This document shows positions 13,201 through 24,162 of a stretch of 64,000 bases of DNA, one piece after another. The notes below the pieces were generated by a model. It had not been told where the DNA came from, searched no databases, and was given only the letters and a program-made list of their open reading frames with translations. The translations under genes were made by a program, and so were the position numbers. The number at the start of each line of letters is the position of its first letter. The first letter of the stretch is position 1. The stretch is from Eledone cirrhosa. Taxonomy: Eukaryota; Mollusca; Cephalopoda; Octopoda; Eledonidae. The stretch is taken from assembly GCA_964016885.1 (NCBI GenBank), contig OZ024742.1, positions 11,610,181 to 11,674,180 of the forward strand, given 5' to 3'.

Positions 13201-16200
13201 GTTGTTATTGGTATTGTTATTGGTGTTGTTGTTATTGGTGTTGTTATTGCTGTTGTTGTTATTGGTGTTGTTGTTATTGGTGCTGTTATTGGTGCTGTTG
13301 TTATTGGTGCTGTTATTGGTGTTGTTGTTATTGGTGTTGTTATTGGTGTTGTTATTGGTGTTGTGGTTATTGGTGTTGTTGTTATTGGTGTTGTTGTTAT
13401 TGGTGTTGTTGTTATTGGTGTTGTTGTTGGTGTCGTTGTTATCGTTGTTGTTTTATTGGTGGTGTGGTTGGTGTTGTTGTTATTGGTGTTGTTGTTATTG
13501 GTGTTGTTGTTGGTGTTGTTGTTATTGGTGTTGTTATTAGTATTGTTGTTATTGGTGTTGTTATTGGTGTTGTTATTGGTGTTGTGGTTATTGGTGTTGT
13601 TGTTATTGGTGCTGTTATTGGTGTTGTTGTTATTGGTGTTGTTATTGGTGTTGTTGTTATTGGTGTTGTTATTGGTGTTGTTGTTATTGGTGTTGTTGTT
13701 GGTGTTGTTGTTATTGGTGTTGTTGTTGGTGTTGTTGTTATTGGTGTTGTTGTTGGTGTTGTTGTTATTTGTGTTGATATTGGTGTTGTTGTTATTGGTG
13801 TTGTTATTGGTGTTGTTGTTATTGGTGTTGTTGTTATTGGTGTTGTTATTGGTGTTGTTATTGGTATTGTTGTTATTGGTGTTGTTGTTACTGGTGCTGT
13901 TATTGTTGTTGTTGTTATTGGAGTTGTTATTGGTGTTGTTATTGGTGTTGTGGTTATTGGTGTTGTTATTGGTGTTGTTGTTATTGGTGTTGTTATTGGT
14001 GTTGTTATTGGTGCTGTTGTTATTGGTTTTGTTGTTATTGGTGTTGTTGTTATTGGTGTTGTTGCTATTGGTGTTGTTGTTGGTGTTGTTGTTATTGTTG
14101 TTGTTTTTATTGGTGTTGTTGTTATTGGTGTTGTTGTTATTGATGTTGTTGTTATTGGTGTTGTTATTGGTGTTGTTGTTATTGATGTTGTTGTTATTGG
14201 TGTTGTTATTGGTATTGTTATTGGTGTTGTTGTTATTGGTGTTGTTATTGGTGTTGTTGTTATTGATGTTGTTGTTATTGGTGTTGTTATTGGTGTTGTT
14301 GTTATTGATGTTGTTGTTATTGGTGTTGTTATTGGTATTGTTATTGGTGTTGTTGTTATTGGTGTTGTTATTGGTGTTGTTGTTATTGGTGTTGTTGTTA
14401 TTGGTGCTGTTATTGGTGTTGTTGTTATTGGTGTTGTTATTGGTGTTGTTATTGGTGCTGTTGTTGTTGGCGTTGTTGTTATTGGTGTTGTTGTTATTGG
14501 TGTTGTTGTTATTGGTGTTGTTGTTTGTGTTGTTGTTATTGTTGTTGTTTTTATTGGTTTTGTTGTTGGTGTTGTTGTTATTGGTGTTGTTGTTATTGAT
14601 GTTGTTGTTATTGGTGTTGTTGTTATTGGTGTTGTTATTGGTGTTGTTGTTATTGGTGTTGTTATTGGTGTTGTTATTAATGGTGTTGTTGTTATTGGTG
14701 TTGTTGTTATTGGTGTTGTTATTGGTGTTGTTGTTATTGGTGTTGTTGTTATTGGTGTTGTTTTTATTGGTGTTGTTGTTATTGGTGTTGTTTTTATTGG
14801 TGTTGTTGTTATTGGTATTGTTATTGGTGTTGTTGTTATTGGTGTTGTTGTAATTGGTGTTGTTGTTATTGGTGTTGTTATTGGTGTTGTTGTTATTGGT
14901 GTTGTTATTGGTGCTGTTGTTATTGGTGTTGTTGTTATTGGTGTTGTTTTTATTGGTGTTGTTGTTGGTGTTGTTGTTATTGGTGTTGTTGTTATTGATG
15001 TTGTTATTATTGGTGTTGTTGTTGGTGTTCTTGTTATTGGTGTTGTTGTTATTGGTTTTGTTATTGGTGTTGTTGTTATTGATGTTGTTGTTATTGGTGT
15101 TGTTGTTATTGGTGTTGTTGTTGGTGTTGTTGTTATTGGTGTTGTTATTGGTATTGTTGTTATTGGTGTTGTTATTGGTATTGTTATTGGTGTTGTTGTT
15201 ATTGGTGTTGTTGTTATTGGTGTTGTTATTGGTGTTGTTGTTATTGGTGTTGTTATTGGTGTTGTTATTGGTGTTGTTGTTATTGGTGTTGTTGTTATTG
15301 GTGTTGTTGTTATTGGTGTTGTTGTTGGTGTTGTTGTTATTGGTGTTGTTATTGGTATTGTTGTTATAGGTGTTGTTATTGCTGTTGTTGTTATTGGTGT
15401 TGTTGTTATTGGTGTTGTTATTGGTGTTGTTGTTATTGGTGTTGTTGTTATTGGTGTTGTTGTTATTGGTGTTGTTTTTATTGGTGTTGTTGTTGGTGTT
15501 GTTATTGGTGCTGTTGTTATTGATGTTGTTGTTATTGGTGTTGTTATTGGTATAGTTGTTATTGGTGTTGTTATTGGTGTTGTTGTTATTGGTGTTGTTA
15601 TTGGTGTTGTTGTTATTGGTGTTGTTGTTATTGGTGTTGTTGTTATTGGTGTTGTTATTGGTGTTGTTGTTATTGGTGTTGTTGTTATTGGTTTTGTTAT
15701 TGGTGTTGTTGTTATTGATGTTGTTGTTATTGGTGTTGTTGTTGGTGTTGTTGTTATTGGTCTTGTTATTGGTATTGTTGTTATTGGTGTTGTTATTGGT
15801 GTTGTTGTTATTGGTGTTGTTATTGGTGTTGTTGTTAGTGCTGTTGTTGTTATTGTTGTTGTTATTGGTGTTGTTGTTATTGGTGTTGTTATTGGTGTTG
15901 TTGTTATTGGTGTTGTTATTGGTGTTGTTGTTATTGGTGTTGTTATTGGTGTTGTTATTAATGGTGTTGTTGTTATTGGTGTTGTTATTGGTGTTGTTGT
16001 TATTGGTGTTGTTATTAATGGTGTTGTTGTTATTGTTGTTGTTATTGGTGTTGTTGTTATTGGTGTTGTTATTGGTGTTGTTGTTATTGGTGTTGTTATT
16101 GGTGTTGTTGTTATTGGTGTTGTTATTGGTGTTGTTGTTATTGGTGTTGTTATTGGTGCTGTTGTTATTGGTGTTGTTGTTATTGGTGTTGTTTTTATTG

Positions 16201-18366
16201 GTGTTGTTGTTGGTGTTGTTGTTATTGGTGTTGTTGTTATTGGTGTTGTTATTGGTGTTGTTGTTATTGGTGTTGTTATTAATGGTGTTGTTGTTATTGG
16301 TGTTGTTATTGGTGTTGTTGTTATTGGTGTTGTTATTAATGGTGTTGTTGTTATTGGTGTTGTTATTGGTGTTGTTGTTATTGGTGTTGTTGTTATTGGT
16401 GTTGTTGTTGGTGTTGTTGTTATTGGTGTTGTTTTTATTGGTGTTGTTGTTGGTGTTGTTGTTATTGGTGTTGTTGTTATTGATGTTGTTGTTATTGGTG
16501 TTGTTATTGGTGTTGTTGTTATTGGTGTTGTTATTGGTGTTGTTGTTATTGGTGTTGTTATTGGTGTTGTTGTTATTGGTGTTGTTGTTATTGTTGTTGT
16601 TGTCATTGGTGTTGTTATTGGTGTTGTTGTTATTGGTGTTGTTGTTATTGGTGTTGTTATTGGTGTTGTTGTTATTGATGTTGTTGTTATTGGTGTTGTT
16701 GTTGGTGTTGTTGTTATTGGTGTTGTTATTGGTATTGTTGTTATTGTTGTTGTTATTGATGTTGTTGTTATTGTTGTTGTTATTGGTGTTGTTGTTATTG
16801 GTGTTGTTATTGGTGTTGTTGTTATTGGTGTTGTTGTTATTGGTGTTGTTGTTATTGGTGTTGTTATTAATGGTGTTGTTGTTCGTGTTGCTGTTGTTCG
16901 TGTTGTTGTTATTGGTGTTGTTGTTATTGGTGTTGTTAATGGTGTTGTTATTGGTGTTGTTGTTATTGGTGTTGTTATTGGTGTTATTTTTATTGGTGTT
17001 GTTATTGGTGTTGTTGTTATTGCTGTTGTTGTTATTGTTGTTGTTATTGGTGTTGTTGTTATTGGTGTTCTTATTGGTTTTGTTGTTATTGGTGTTGTTA
17101 TTGGTGTTGTTATTAATGGTGTTGTTGTTATTGGTGTTGTTGTTATTGGTGTTGTTGTTATTGGTGTTGTTGTTCGTATTGCTGTTGTTCGTGTTGTTGT
17201 TATTGTTGTTGTTGTTATTGGTGTTGTTGTTATTGGTGTTGTTGTTTGTGTTGTTGTTATTGGTGTTGTTGTTATTGGTGTTGTTGTTGGTGTTGTTGTT
17301 ATTGGTGTTGTTGTTATTGGTGTTGTTGTTGGTGTTGTTGTTATTGGCGTCGTTGTTATTGGTGTTGTTGTTGGTGTTGTTGTTATTGGTGTTGTTGTTG
17401 GTGTTGTTGTTATTGGTGTTGTTGTTATTGATGTTGTTGTTATTGGTGTTGTTGTTGGTGTTGTTGTTATTGGTGTTGTTATTGGTGTTGTTATTGGTGT
17501 TGTTGTTATTGGTGTTGTTGTTGGTGTTGTTGTTATTGGTGTTGTTGTTATTGGTGTTGTTGTTGGTGTTGTTGTTATTGGTGTTATTGGTGTTGTTGTT
17601 ATTGGTGTTGTTGTTGGTGTTGTTGTTATTGGTGTTGTTTTTATTGGTGTTGTTGTTATTGGTGTTGTTGTTGGTGTTGTTGTTATTGGCGTCGTTGTTA
17701 TTGGTGTTGTTATTGGTGTTGTTGTTATTGGTGTTGTTATTGGTGTTGTTGTTATTGCTGTTGTTGTTATTGTTGTTGTTATTGGTGTTGTTATTGGTGT
17801 TGTTGTTATTGGTGTTGTTATTGGTGTTGTTGTTATTGGTGTTGTTATTGGTGTTGTTATTAATGGTGTTGTTGTTATTGGTGTTGTTATTGGTGTTGTT
17901 GTTATTGGTGTTGTTATTAATGGTGTTGTTGTTATTGTTGTTGTTATTGGTGTTGTTGTTATTGGTGTTGTTATTGGTGTTGTTGTTATTGGTGTTGTTA
18001 TTGGTGTTGTTGTTATTGGTGTTGTTATTGGTGTTGTTGTTACTGGTGTTGTTGTTGGTGTTGTTGTTATTGGTGTTGTTGTTATTGATGTTGTTGTTAT
18101 TGGTGTTGTTGTTGTTATTGGTGTTGTTATTGGTGTTGTTGTTATTGGTGTTGTTGTTATTGGTGTAGTTGTTGGTGTTGTTGTTATTGGTGTTGTTGTT
18201 ATTGGTGTTGTTGTTATTGATGTTGTTTTTGTTGTTGTTGTTGGTGTTATTGGTGTTGTTTTTTGTGTTGTTGTTATTGGTGTTGTTGTTATTGGTGTTG
18301 TTGTTTGTGTTGTTATTATTGGTGTTGTTATTGGTGTTGTTGTTATTGATGTTGTTGTTATTGACG

Positions 18367-18398
<32 letters not shown>

Positions 18399-18605
18399 GG
18401 TGTTATTGGTGTTGTTGTTATTGGTGTTGTTGGTGTTGTTGTTACTGGTGTTGTTGTTATTGGTGTTGTTGTTATTGGTGTTGTTGTTGGTGCTGCTGTT
18501 ATTGGTGCTGTTGTTATTGGTGTTGTTGTTATTGGTGTTGTTGTTGATGTTGTTGTTATTGATGTTGTTGTTATTGGTGTTGTTGTTATTGGTGTTGTTG
18601 TTGTT
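1..18605. repeat. GTT-rich minisatellite array, 18.6 kb, continues left of the window
   Basis: The plus strand is an unbroken run of 12-bp (GTTATTGGTGTT) and 15-bp (GTTGTTATTGGTGTT) units with point variants such as GAT, GCT, TTT and AAT. Both lengths are multiples of three and contain no stop in several frames. This creates giant spurious open frames: V-I-G or L-V-rich on plus, and N-T or T-P-I-rich on minus (the longest covers 6783-18719). These are not genes. Variant positions recur at fixed offsets, so the array carries large internal duplications: 161, 571 and 1772 match 2411, 2821 and 4022 (offset 2250). The 2411-4022 segment recurs near 10999-12595, and 7220-8070 recurs near 9730-10570. 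It ends abruptly at a LINE fragment. Confidence 0.95.
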
Positions 18606-18609
18606 GTTG

Positions 18610-19791
18610 GTGTGCTTTGTCCAGCCCAAACGCTCGCCAAAATGGAGTGTGCGCTGTTCCAATTCCTTTGGAAGAAACGGGCTCCTTTGCTGAGAAGATC
18701 CATCTGCTGCCAACACCATTCAAACGGAGGGCTGGGGATGCCGTGGCTGACGATGCGCAAACACGCGCTCAGGCTGCGGCATCTCCACGTATTTCTCACC
18801 GGACAACCTGCTGCAGACCTGGGTCAAGCAAAGACCGAGGAAAATGGGCGACTGGCACATCGAATGTGCTCAGGCGCTCACAGTCCTCTGGCAAACGGAC
18901 CCGGCGATCAGTGGAGACTCCACTTCGACATTCTATAGAGGGTTGGTCCGCAGCAAGTGCGACGACGCGCTCGGAGAAACTCTAGACGTAGAGGAGGACG
19001 AACTGGCCAGTCTGTTCAGTAGTACCTTCCGCCCGGGACCAATGGACAACTTCCAAAAGTCCCTGGCCTGGCAGTGCTACTGAGGAGCTCTACAAGTTTG
19101 AGACAAGCTTTACAGACACGGGCGCCCGGGTAGGGGCCCTTCGAAAAAGATCTGTCCCAGATGCGTGTGCGACGAGGAAACCGTCGCGCACGCATTCGTA
19201 AGCTGCGCGGTCGTTACCGACCTGTGGAGCTATGTAGAACGACTGCTGTCACGGCTGGGACCAATTAGGTTGACCACCGAGTCCATTGTAACGATCAAGC
19301 CGCATCCCCCCTTCAAAAATGAAGGAGCGGCGGTCTTCCTCTGTGTAATAGCCATTTTAAAAGAGGTTGTATGGTGGACGCGTCTGAAAGGTCTGAGGTC
19401 GGACATCTTTCTTTCCGGCCAACAACTGGTCCTTTTCTTCCGATACCATTTCGGAAGAAGGATCAGGATGGAGAAAGAGGTGCTCCACCCCAGCCGTTTT
19501 ATGAAAGGTGGGTGAAAGTTGCGAGAATTGCCCGTGTGAATGGGCCTTCTCTCTACCTCAGCCTGTAGGTGGAAAAGGATGAAGGAAGAAGGGAACACTC
19601 TCTCTCTTTGTACTCCTATAGAGAAGGGTAGCATATTTTTTTTCGGGGGTGTGTGTGACCCCAAAACGATCCCTCCCTATTGAGGACCTTTTAGTTATGA
19701 TTTCATTTGTTATTAGATTTTTTTTACTCGATTTCTATGTAACTTTCGATTTCCCTTTCTTTTGTGCCCTCGTGGCAAATAAATAGAAATT
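18610..19791 (+). pseudogene. Decayed 3' fragment of a Tx1-like LINE (copy 0): RT C-terminus plus 3'UTR
   Basis: Homology to the long copy (19958-23282) starts abruptly at about 18610, equivalent to about 22043, directly abutting the GTT minisatellite. The fragment keeps the segments FQFLWKKRAP, GLGMPWLTMRKHALRLRHLHVFLTGQP, PGPMDNFQKSLAWQCY and the zinc-knuckle end CDEETVAHAFVSC. It is clearly dead. A deletion of about 60 bp follows FLTGQP (near 18812) and shifts the frame. A TGA replaces an Arg codon at 19081, and another frameshift occurs near 19500 before the terminal ERWVKVARIARVNGPSLY segment. The last coding stop is at 19566-19568. The 3'UTR keeps the G-rich hairpin region and an AATAAA at 19778-19783. 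It is the most diverged copy in the array and so probably the oldest. A shadow frame fuses the upstream GTT repeat to its first ~90 residues; that is an artefact. Confidence 0.88.
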
Positions 19792-19957
19792 TATCTTACT
19801 CTCTATCTTACTCTCTATCTTACTCTCTATCTTACTCTCTATCTTTCTCTCTATCTTACTCTCTATCTTTCTCTCTATCTTCTCTCTATCTTACTCTCTA
19901 TCTTTCTCTCTATCTTACTCTCTATCTTACTCTCTATCTTTCTCTCTATCTTACTCT
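19792..19957. repeat. 12-bp microsatellite tail (TCTCTATCTTAC)n of LINE copy 0
   Basis: About 166 bp of pyrimidine-rich 12-bp repeat begins right after the AATAAA-containing LINE 3' end and stops at the 5' junction of the long copy (CTCTC|GGGACAGAGC at about 19957). The same tail, with CCTT in place of CTTA in most units, follows the other LINE copies. Confidence 0.9.
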
Positions 19958-22900
19958 CTCGGGACAGAGCGGCCCGACTTTTTCCAGCGTCTGGAGTCTT
20001 TTCTAGGGACGTCACGTTCCCTGCTTTTAGTCAGGGACTGGAATGGTATCCTGGATGCATGTTGGGACTATGCAGGGGCATGTCCCGATATAGAGGGGTG
20101 CAACAGCCTCAAGGGGTTACTCGGCCGATTTGACCTGGCCGATAGATTTCGACTAGATTTTCCGACGGTGCCAACCTGGTCTTGGTCAAATCGCAGCGGA
20201 TCATCTAGGTCGTACCTAGATAGGTTTTTAGTTAGAAATAAGGACAGGGACCTTTTAAGTTGTCCAGAGATGCTCATGGTTGGCTATTCAGACCACAAGT
20301 TGGTGACCTGCATGGTCAACCTTGATAGAACGCATAGACAGGGCCCCGATTACTGGAAGCTGAACTTGTCCTTACCGGCAAGTAAAGCTTACAGGGACCG
20401 GATTAGTACGTTAGTTAAGGAGCGGTTGACTGGAGCGATCGTCAACAGCAGGTGGTGGGTATCTCTAAAGAGAGAGATTAGATTAGTCTCGATAGAATTT
20501 AGTAAGGTTCTAGCTGCGGATAGGAATAGGAAGGACAGGGAGCTGATAGATAGAGTAGAAGAGGCAATTAGAAGCGGCGACGTGGCCAGAGTGCTAGCGT
20601 CGAGAACGGCTTTGAGCCAGTTTTTCGACGCGAAGCACGAAGGCTGCGTTGTCCGAAGTAAAATACGTGCTCTAGGGAACGAGGGGACCAAAGCTGTTAG
20701 CTGGGCCCGCGTGACAGAAGCCAAGAGTGGAACTAAATCCACCATCCGGTCTTTGCGAGACCAGGATGGAGGGGCGATCCTTGAGCCTAAGCAGATGTGT
20801 GAGGCCTTTCAAAAGTACTTTGCCCGATTGTTCGGAAGGGGCGGGGAGCCGGTTGGGGATGTGGACTTCGGTCCATACCACGACGGCCTGCCGCGTCTCT
20901 CGGACAGGGAGGCGAAGTCCTGCGAGGAGCCGATTTCAGCCGCTGAGATAGAGGACATGCTGAGCCAATGCGGCAAACGCAAATCCCCGGGTCTCGATGG
21001 TCTTCCATACGAACTATATCTAGCTATGCCGGACTTGTTCCCCGATCTCCTCGAGGCGGTCTACTGCAACTGGCGACAGAACGGGAGAATTCCCTGTGCT
21101 GTGACCAAGGGCGTAGTCACGCTAGTGAGGAAGGACGAGAACAAGGAGGACGAAATAAGTAACTTCAGGCTCATAACTCTGCTAAATACAGAGTTACAGA
21201 TTTTGGCCAAGGTGCTAGCAAAGAGGTTGGCGCTTGTCGTGGGCAACCTGGTGGGAGATGCGCAGACATGTGCTATCCCGTCCAGGTCCATCCATGACAA
21301 CCTCCACCTCATGCGATACATCATAGAGAGGGTTGCGAACGAACCCGGCTTTGGTGGGGCTCTGATCAACTTGGATCAATCTAAGGCGTTCGATAGGGTC
21401 GACCATGGTTACCTGGATGCGGTGCTAGCGGCGGCAGACTTCGGACCCGTTTTCAGGGGCTGGATCACTGCTATGCACAGCAGCCGCATCAGTTCTAGAG
21501 TCAAGGTGAACGGCTACCTCTCGGAGCCGTCCGAAATCGCGCGGTCCATCCGACAAGGGTGCCCTCTCTCCTCCCTTCTGTATGTATTGACTCTCGAGCC
21601 ACTACTGCGGAAGTTGGAGTTGTTGCAGGGCATCCCTTTGGAACCGGGATTGCGGAAAGCGGTGTCGGCCTACGCCGATGACGTAACAGTAATGGTGTCG
21701 ACGGCCTCCGAAATCGGGGCGATCAGCACCTTACTGGAGGAGTACGAAAGGTTCACAGGGGCTAAGCTGAACCGGGACAAGTCGATCGGTTTGCAACTCG
21801 GCACGTGGAGGGGCAAACCGATGCCCTCCGATGGCGTCGTCGGACGCTGGACGGAGGGCGCGGTGAAGTTGCTCGGGGTCTGGTTCGGACCAGACCTCCA
21901 GGTGGAGAAGAACTGGGCGGAGGTTACGAACAGGGTGTTTGCACTGACCCAGAAGTGGGCCAGTTGCAAACTATCCCTGAAAGGTCGGGCGGACGTGACG
22001 AACACCTATATAGCGTCCGTCATCTACTACCGCCTGACCGTCGTGCCTTGCCCAAGGGAAACCCTCGCCAAGATGGAGCGCGCGCTCTTCCAATTCCTTT
22101 GGAAGAGGCGGGCTCCTATGGTGAGGAGATCCATCTGCTGTCAACACCCTTCGAAAGGAGGGCTGGGGTTGCCGTGGCTAATGATCCGTAAACACGCATT
22201 AAGGCTACGGCACCGCCACGTATTCCTCACCGGTCAACCGGTGTGGGCCTCGTTTGTGAGACGAACCTTTCCCAGACTCGTCTCACTCACCGAGCTGCAA
22301 TCCTGGGTCAAGCAAAGACCGAGAAAACTGGGCGCCTGGCACACTGAGTGTGCCCAGGCGCTCACCGCCCTCTGGCAGGCGGATCCGGTTATCAGTGGAG
22401 ACTCCACCGCAACATTCTATAGAGGGCTAGTACGCAGCAGGTGCGACGACGCCCTCGGAGAAGCCCTAGACATTGAGGAAGACGAACTGGCCAGCCCGTT
22501 CGGTAGAACATTCAGCCCGGGACCTATGGACAACTTCCAGAAGTCCCTGGCCTGGCAGTGCTACCGAGGGGCTCCGCCCGTTCGAGAAAGGCTCTACAGA
22601 CACGGGCGCTCGGGTAGGGACCCCGCCAAAAAGATCTGTCCCAGATGCGTGTGCGACGAGGAAACCGTTGCACACGCAATGGTACACTGCTCGGGCGTAG
22701 CCGATCTGTGGGGCTATGTCGAACAACTGCTGTCAAGGGTGGGACCGATCCGGTTGACCACCGAGTCTATTGTAACGATCAAGCCGCGTCCGCCCTTCAA
22801 AAATGAAGGAGAGGCGGTGTTTCTGTGCGTAATAGCCATGGTGAAAGAGGTTGTATGGTGGACGCATCTGAAAGGACTGAGGTCAGGCACCTTTCTCTCT

Positions 22901-23053
22901 GGCCAACAACTGGTCCGTTTCTTCCGATATCATTTCGGAAGAAGTATCAGGATGGAGAGAGAGGTGCTCCACCTCAGTCGTTTTTATGAAAGGTGGGTGA
23001 AAGTAGCGAGAATGGCCCGTGTGAATGGGCCTTCTCTTTACAAAAGCCTGTAG
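19958..23053 (+). CDS. LINE ORF2, partial: endonuclease C-terminus, reverse transcriptase, CCHC knuckle
   Basis: The frame is open without interruption from the 5' junction to TAG at 23051-23053 (about 1031 codons). No genuine start is present; a GTG at 20168 lies mid-domain. The order is as follows. The endonuclease tail covers about 19958-20320, with FFQRLESFLG, then RDWNGILD at about 20033 (the family usually has GDWN, so Gly to Arg here), and the conserved SDH at 20288-20296. A linker follows. The RT spans about 20930-21800: KSPGLDG near 20984, FRLITLLNTE at 21164, LDQSKAFDRVDHGY at 21371 (first catalytic Asp codon 21374), RQGCPLSS at 21551 and YADD at 21671-21682. The C-terminal region holds a CPRC...H-x4-C knuckle beginning at 22637. 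The protein would nick target DNA and reverse-transcribe its own RNA. The RT catalytic triad is intact, but the missing N-terminal endonuclease makes this copy non-autonomous. Confidence 0.85.
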   Translation, partial: LGTERPDFFQRLESFLGTSRSLLLVRDWNGILDACWDYAGACPDIEGCNSLKGLLGRFDLADRFRLDFPTVPTWSWSNRSGSSRSYLDRFLVRNKDRDLLSCPEMLMVGYSDHKLVTCMVNLDRTHRQGPDYWKLNLSLPASKAYRDRISTLVKERLTGAIVNSRWWVSLKREIRLVSIEFSKVLAADRNRKDRELIDRVEEAIRSGDVARVLASRTALSQFFDAKHEGCVVRSKIRALGNEGTKAVSWARVTEAKSGTKSTIRSLRDQDGGAILEPKQMCEAFQKYFARLFGRGGEPVGDVDFGPYHDGLPRLSDREAKSCEEPISAAEIEDMLSQCGKRKSPGLDGLPYELYLAMPDLFPDLLEAVYCNWRQNGRIPCAVTKGVVTLVRKDENKEDEISNFRLITLLNTELQILAKVLAKRLALVVGNLVGDAQTCAIPSRSIHDNLHLMRYIIERVANEPGFGGALINLDQSKAFDRVDHGYLDAVLAAADFGPVFRGWITAMHSSRISSRVKVNGYLSEPSEIARSIRQGCPLSSLLYVLTLEPLLRKLELLQGIPLEPGLRKAVSAYADDVTVMVSTASEIGAISTLLEEYERFTGAKLNRDKSIGLQLGTWRGKPMPSDGVVGRWTEGAVKLLGVWFGPDLQVEKNWAEVTNRVFALTQKWASCKLSLKGRADVTNTYIASVIYYRLTVVPCPRETLAKMERALFQFLWKRRAPMVRRSICCQHPSKGGLGLPWLMIRKHALRLRHRHVFLTGQPVWASFVRRTFPRLVSLTELQSWVKQRPRKLGAWHTECAQALTALWQADPVISGDSTATFYRGLVRSRCDDALGEALDIEEDELASPFGRTFSPGPMDNFQKSLAWQCYRGAPPVRERLYRHGRSGRDPAKKICPRCVCDEETVAHAMVHCSGVADLWGYVEQLLSRVGPIRLTTESIVTIKPRPPFKNEGEAVFLCVIAMVKEVVWWTHLKGLRSGTFLSGQQLVRFFRYHFGRSIRMEREVLHLSRFYERWVKVARMARVNGPSLYKSL

Positions 23054-23124
23054 GTGGAAAAGAGGAAGGAACGAGGGAGCCCTCTCTCTGTGCTTCTGAG
23101 GAGAAGGGGTTGCACACTTTTTTC

Positions 23125-23143
23125 GGGGGTGTGTGTGACCCCC
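23125..23143 (+). other. 3'UTR hairpin of the LINE (GGGGGT / ACCCCC, 7-nt loop)
   Basis: A perfect 6-bp stem with a GTGTGTG loop lies about 70 bp after the stop codon. It recurs at 25198-25216 and 27272-27290 and is partly preserved in the diverged copies near 19645 and 29360. LINE RTs of several clades recognise a 3'UTR stem-loop when priming. That role is inferred here from position and conservation, not shown. Confidence 0.55.
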
Positions 23144-23282
23144 CCCCCTATTGAGGACTTATTTTTAAGTTTATTGTTAATTTTACATTTGTTATATATC
23201 TTCTTTACTCGCCTTTTCATGTAAACTACTCCCATTGTACTTGTCCAACTTTTTGATGCCCTGGTGGCAAATAAAAAGAAAC

Positions 23283-24162
23283 ATATCTTACTCTCTATCC
23301 TTCTCTCTATCTTTCTCTCTATCTTACTCTCTATCCTTCTCTCTATCCTTCTCTCTATCTTACTCTCTATCCTTCTCTCTATCCTTCTCTCTATCCTTCT
23401 CTCTATCTTACTCTCTATCTTACTCTCTATCCTTCTCTCTATCCTTATCTCTATCCTTCTCTCTATCTTACTCTCTATCATTCTCTCTATCCTTCTCTAT
23501 ATCCTTCTCTCTACCCTTCTCTCTATCCTTCTCTCTATCATTCTCTCTATCCTGCTCTCTATCCTTCTCTCCATCCTTCTCTCTATCCTTCTCTCTATAC
23601 TTCTCTCTATCCTTATCTCTATCCTTCTCTATATCCTTCTCACTATCCCTTTCTCTATCCTTCTCTCTATCCTTCTCTATATCCTTCTCTCTATCTTACT
23701 CTCTATCGTACTCTCTATCCTTCTCTCAATCTTACTCTCTATCCTTCTCTCTATCTTTCTCTATATCCTTCTCTCTGTCCTTCTCTCTATTATTCTCTCT
23801 ATCCTTCTCTCTATCCTTCTCTCTATCTTACTCTCTATCCTTCTCTCTATCCTTCTCTCTATCCTGCTCTCTATCCTTCTCTCCATCCTTCTCTCTATCC
23901 TTCTCTCTATCCTTCTCTCTATCCTTATGTCTATCCTTCTCTCTATCCTTCTCACTATCCTTTTATCTATCCTTCTCTCTATCCTTCTCTATATCCTTCT
24001 CTCCATCCTTCACTCTATCCTTCTCTCTATCCTTCTCTCTATCTTACTCTCTATCCTTATCTCTATCCTTCTCTCTATCCTTCTCTCTATCCTTCTCTCT
24101 ATCTTTCTCTCCATCCTTCACTCTATCCTTCTCTCTATCCTTCTCTCTATCTTACTCTCTAT
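23283..24162. repeat. CTCTCTATCCTT 12-bp repeat block 1 (880 bp), LINE tail
   Basis: The block begins at ATATCTTACTCTC, right after the LINE polyadenylation region, and ends at the junction TATCC|AATTCC with the next LINE fragment. Variant units (CGTACTC, CATTCTC, CTGCTC, CATCCTTCAC) occur in the same order as in blocks 2 and 3, so the blocks are copies of one another rather than independent expansions. All frames lack stops, giving spurious ILLS- and SLSF-repeat ORFs. Confidence 0.93.

Larger units (their letters stand above)
19958..23282 (+). mobile_element. Long copy (copy 1) of a Tx1-like non-LTR retrotransposon, 5'-truncated in the endonuclease
   Basis: The element consists of the C-terminal part of an apurinic-type endonuclease, a full reverse transcriptase, a C-terminal CCHC-like knuckle, a 230-bp 3'UTR with AATAAA (23270-23275), and a 12-bp-repeat tail. 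The 5' end is truncated inside the endonuclease and abuts the tail of copy 0. The element therefore either inserted into that tail or was fused to it by rearrangement. Wording in the RT core (VDHGYL, RQGCPLS, LYVLTLEPLL, SAYADDV, IHDNLHLMR) matches what is known of the Tx1 branch of the L1 group. Some Tx1 lineages are known to insert specifically into microsatellites (Kibi, Koshi) or multicopy RNA genes. The clade assignment rests on motif recognition, not on a tree. Confidence 0.85.

Noticed and set aside
560..14853. Several plus-strand frames of 1700-2650 codons made of Val-Ile-Gly or Leu-Val
   Set aside because: They are other frames of the same repeat. They begin and end only where chance variants make or remove stops.
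6783..18719. A 3978-codon minus-strand open frame (Asn/Thr/Pro-rich) starting inside the LINE fragment
   Set aside because: It is the complement of a stop-free 12/15-bp minisatellite plus antisense LINE sequence. It has no domain, and the composition is fully explained by the repeat unit.
13464..18938. An open frame joining the GTT repeat to an RT C-terminal segment
   Set aside because: A junction artefact between the minisatellite and a truncated, frameshifted LINE; the frame leaves the RT reading frame after the FLTGQP deletion.
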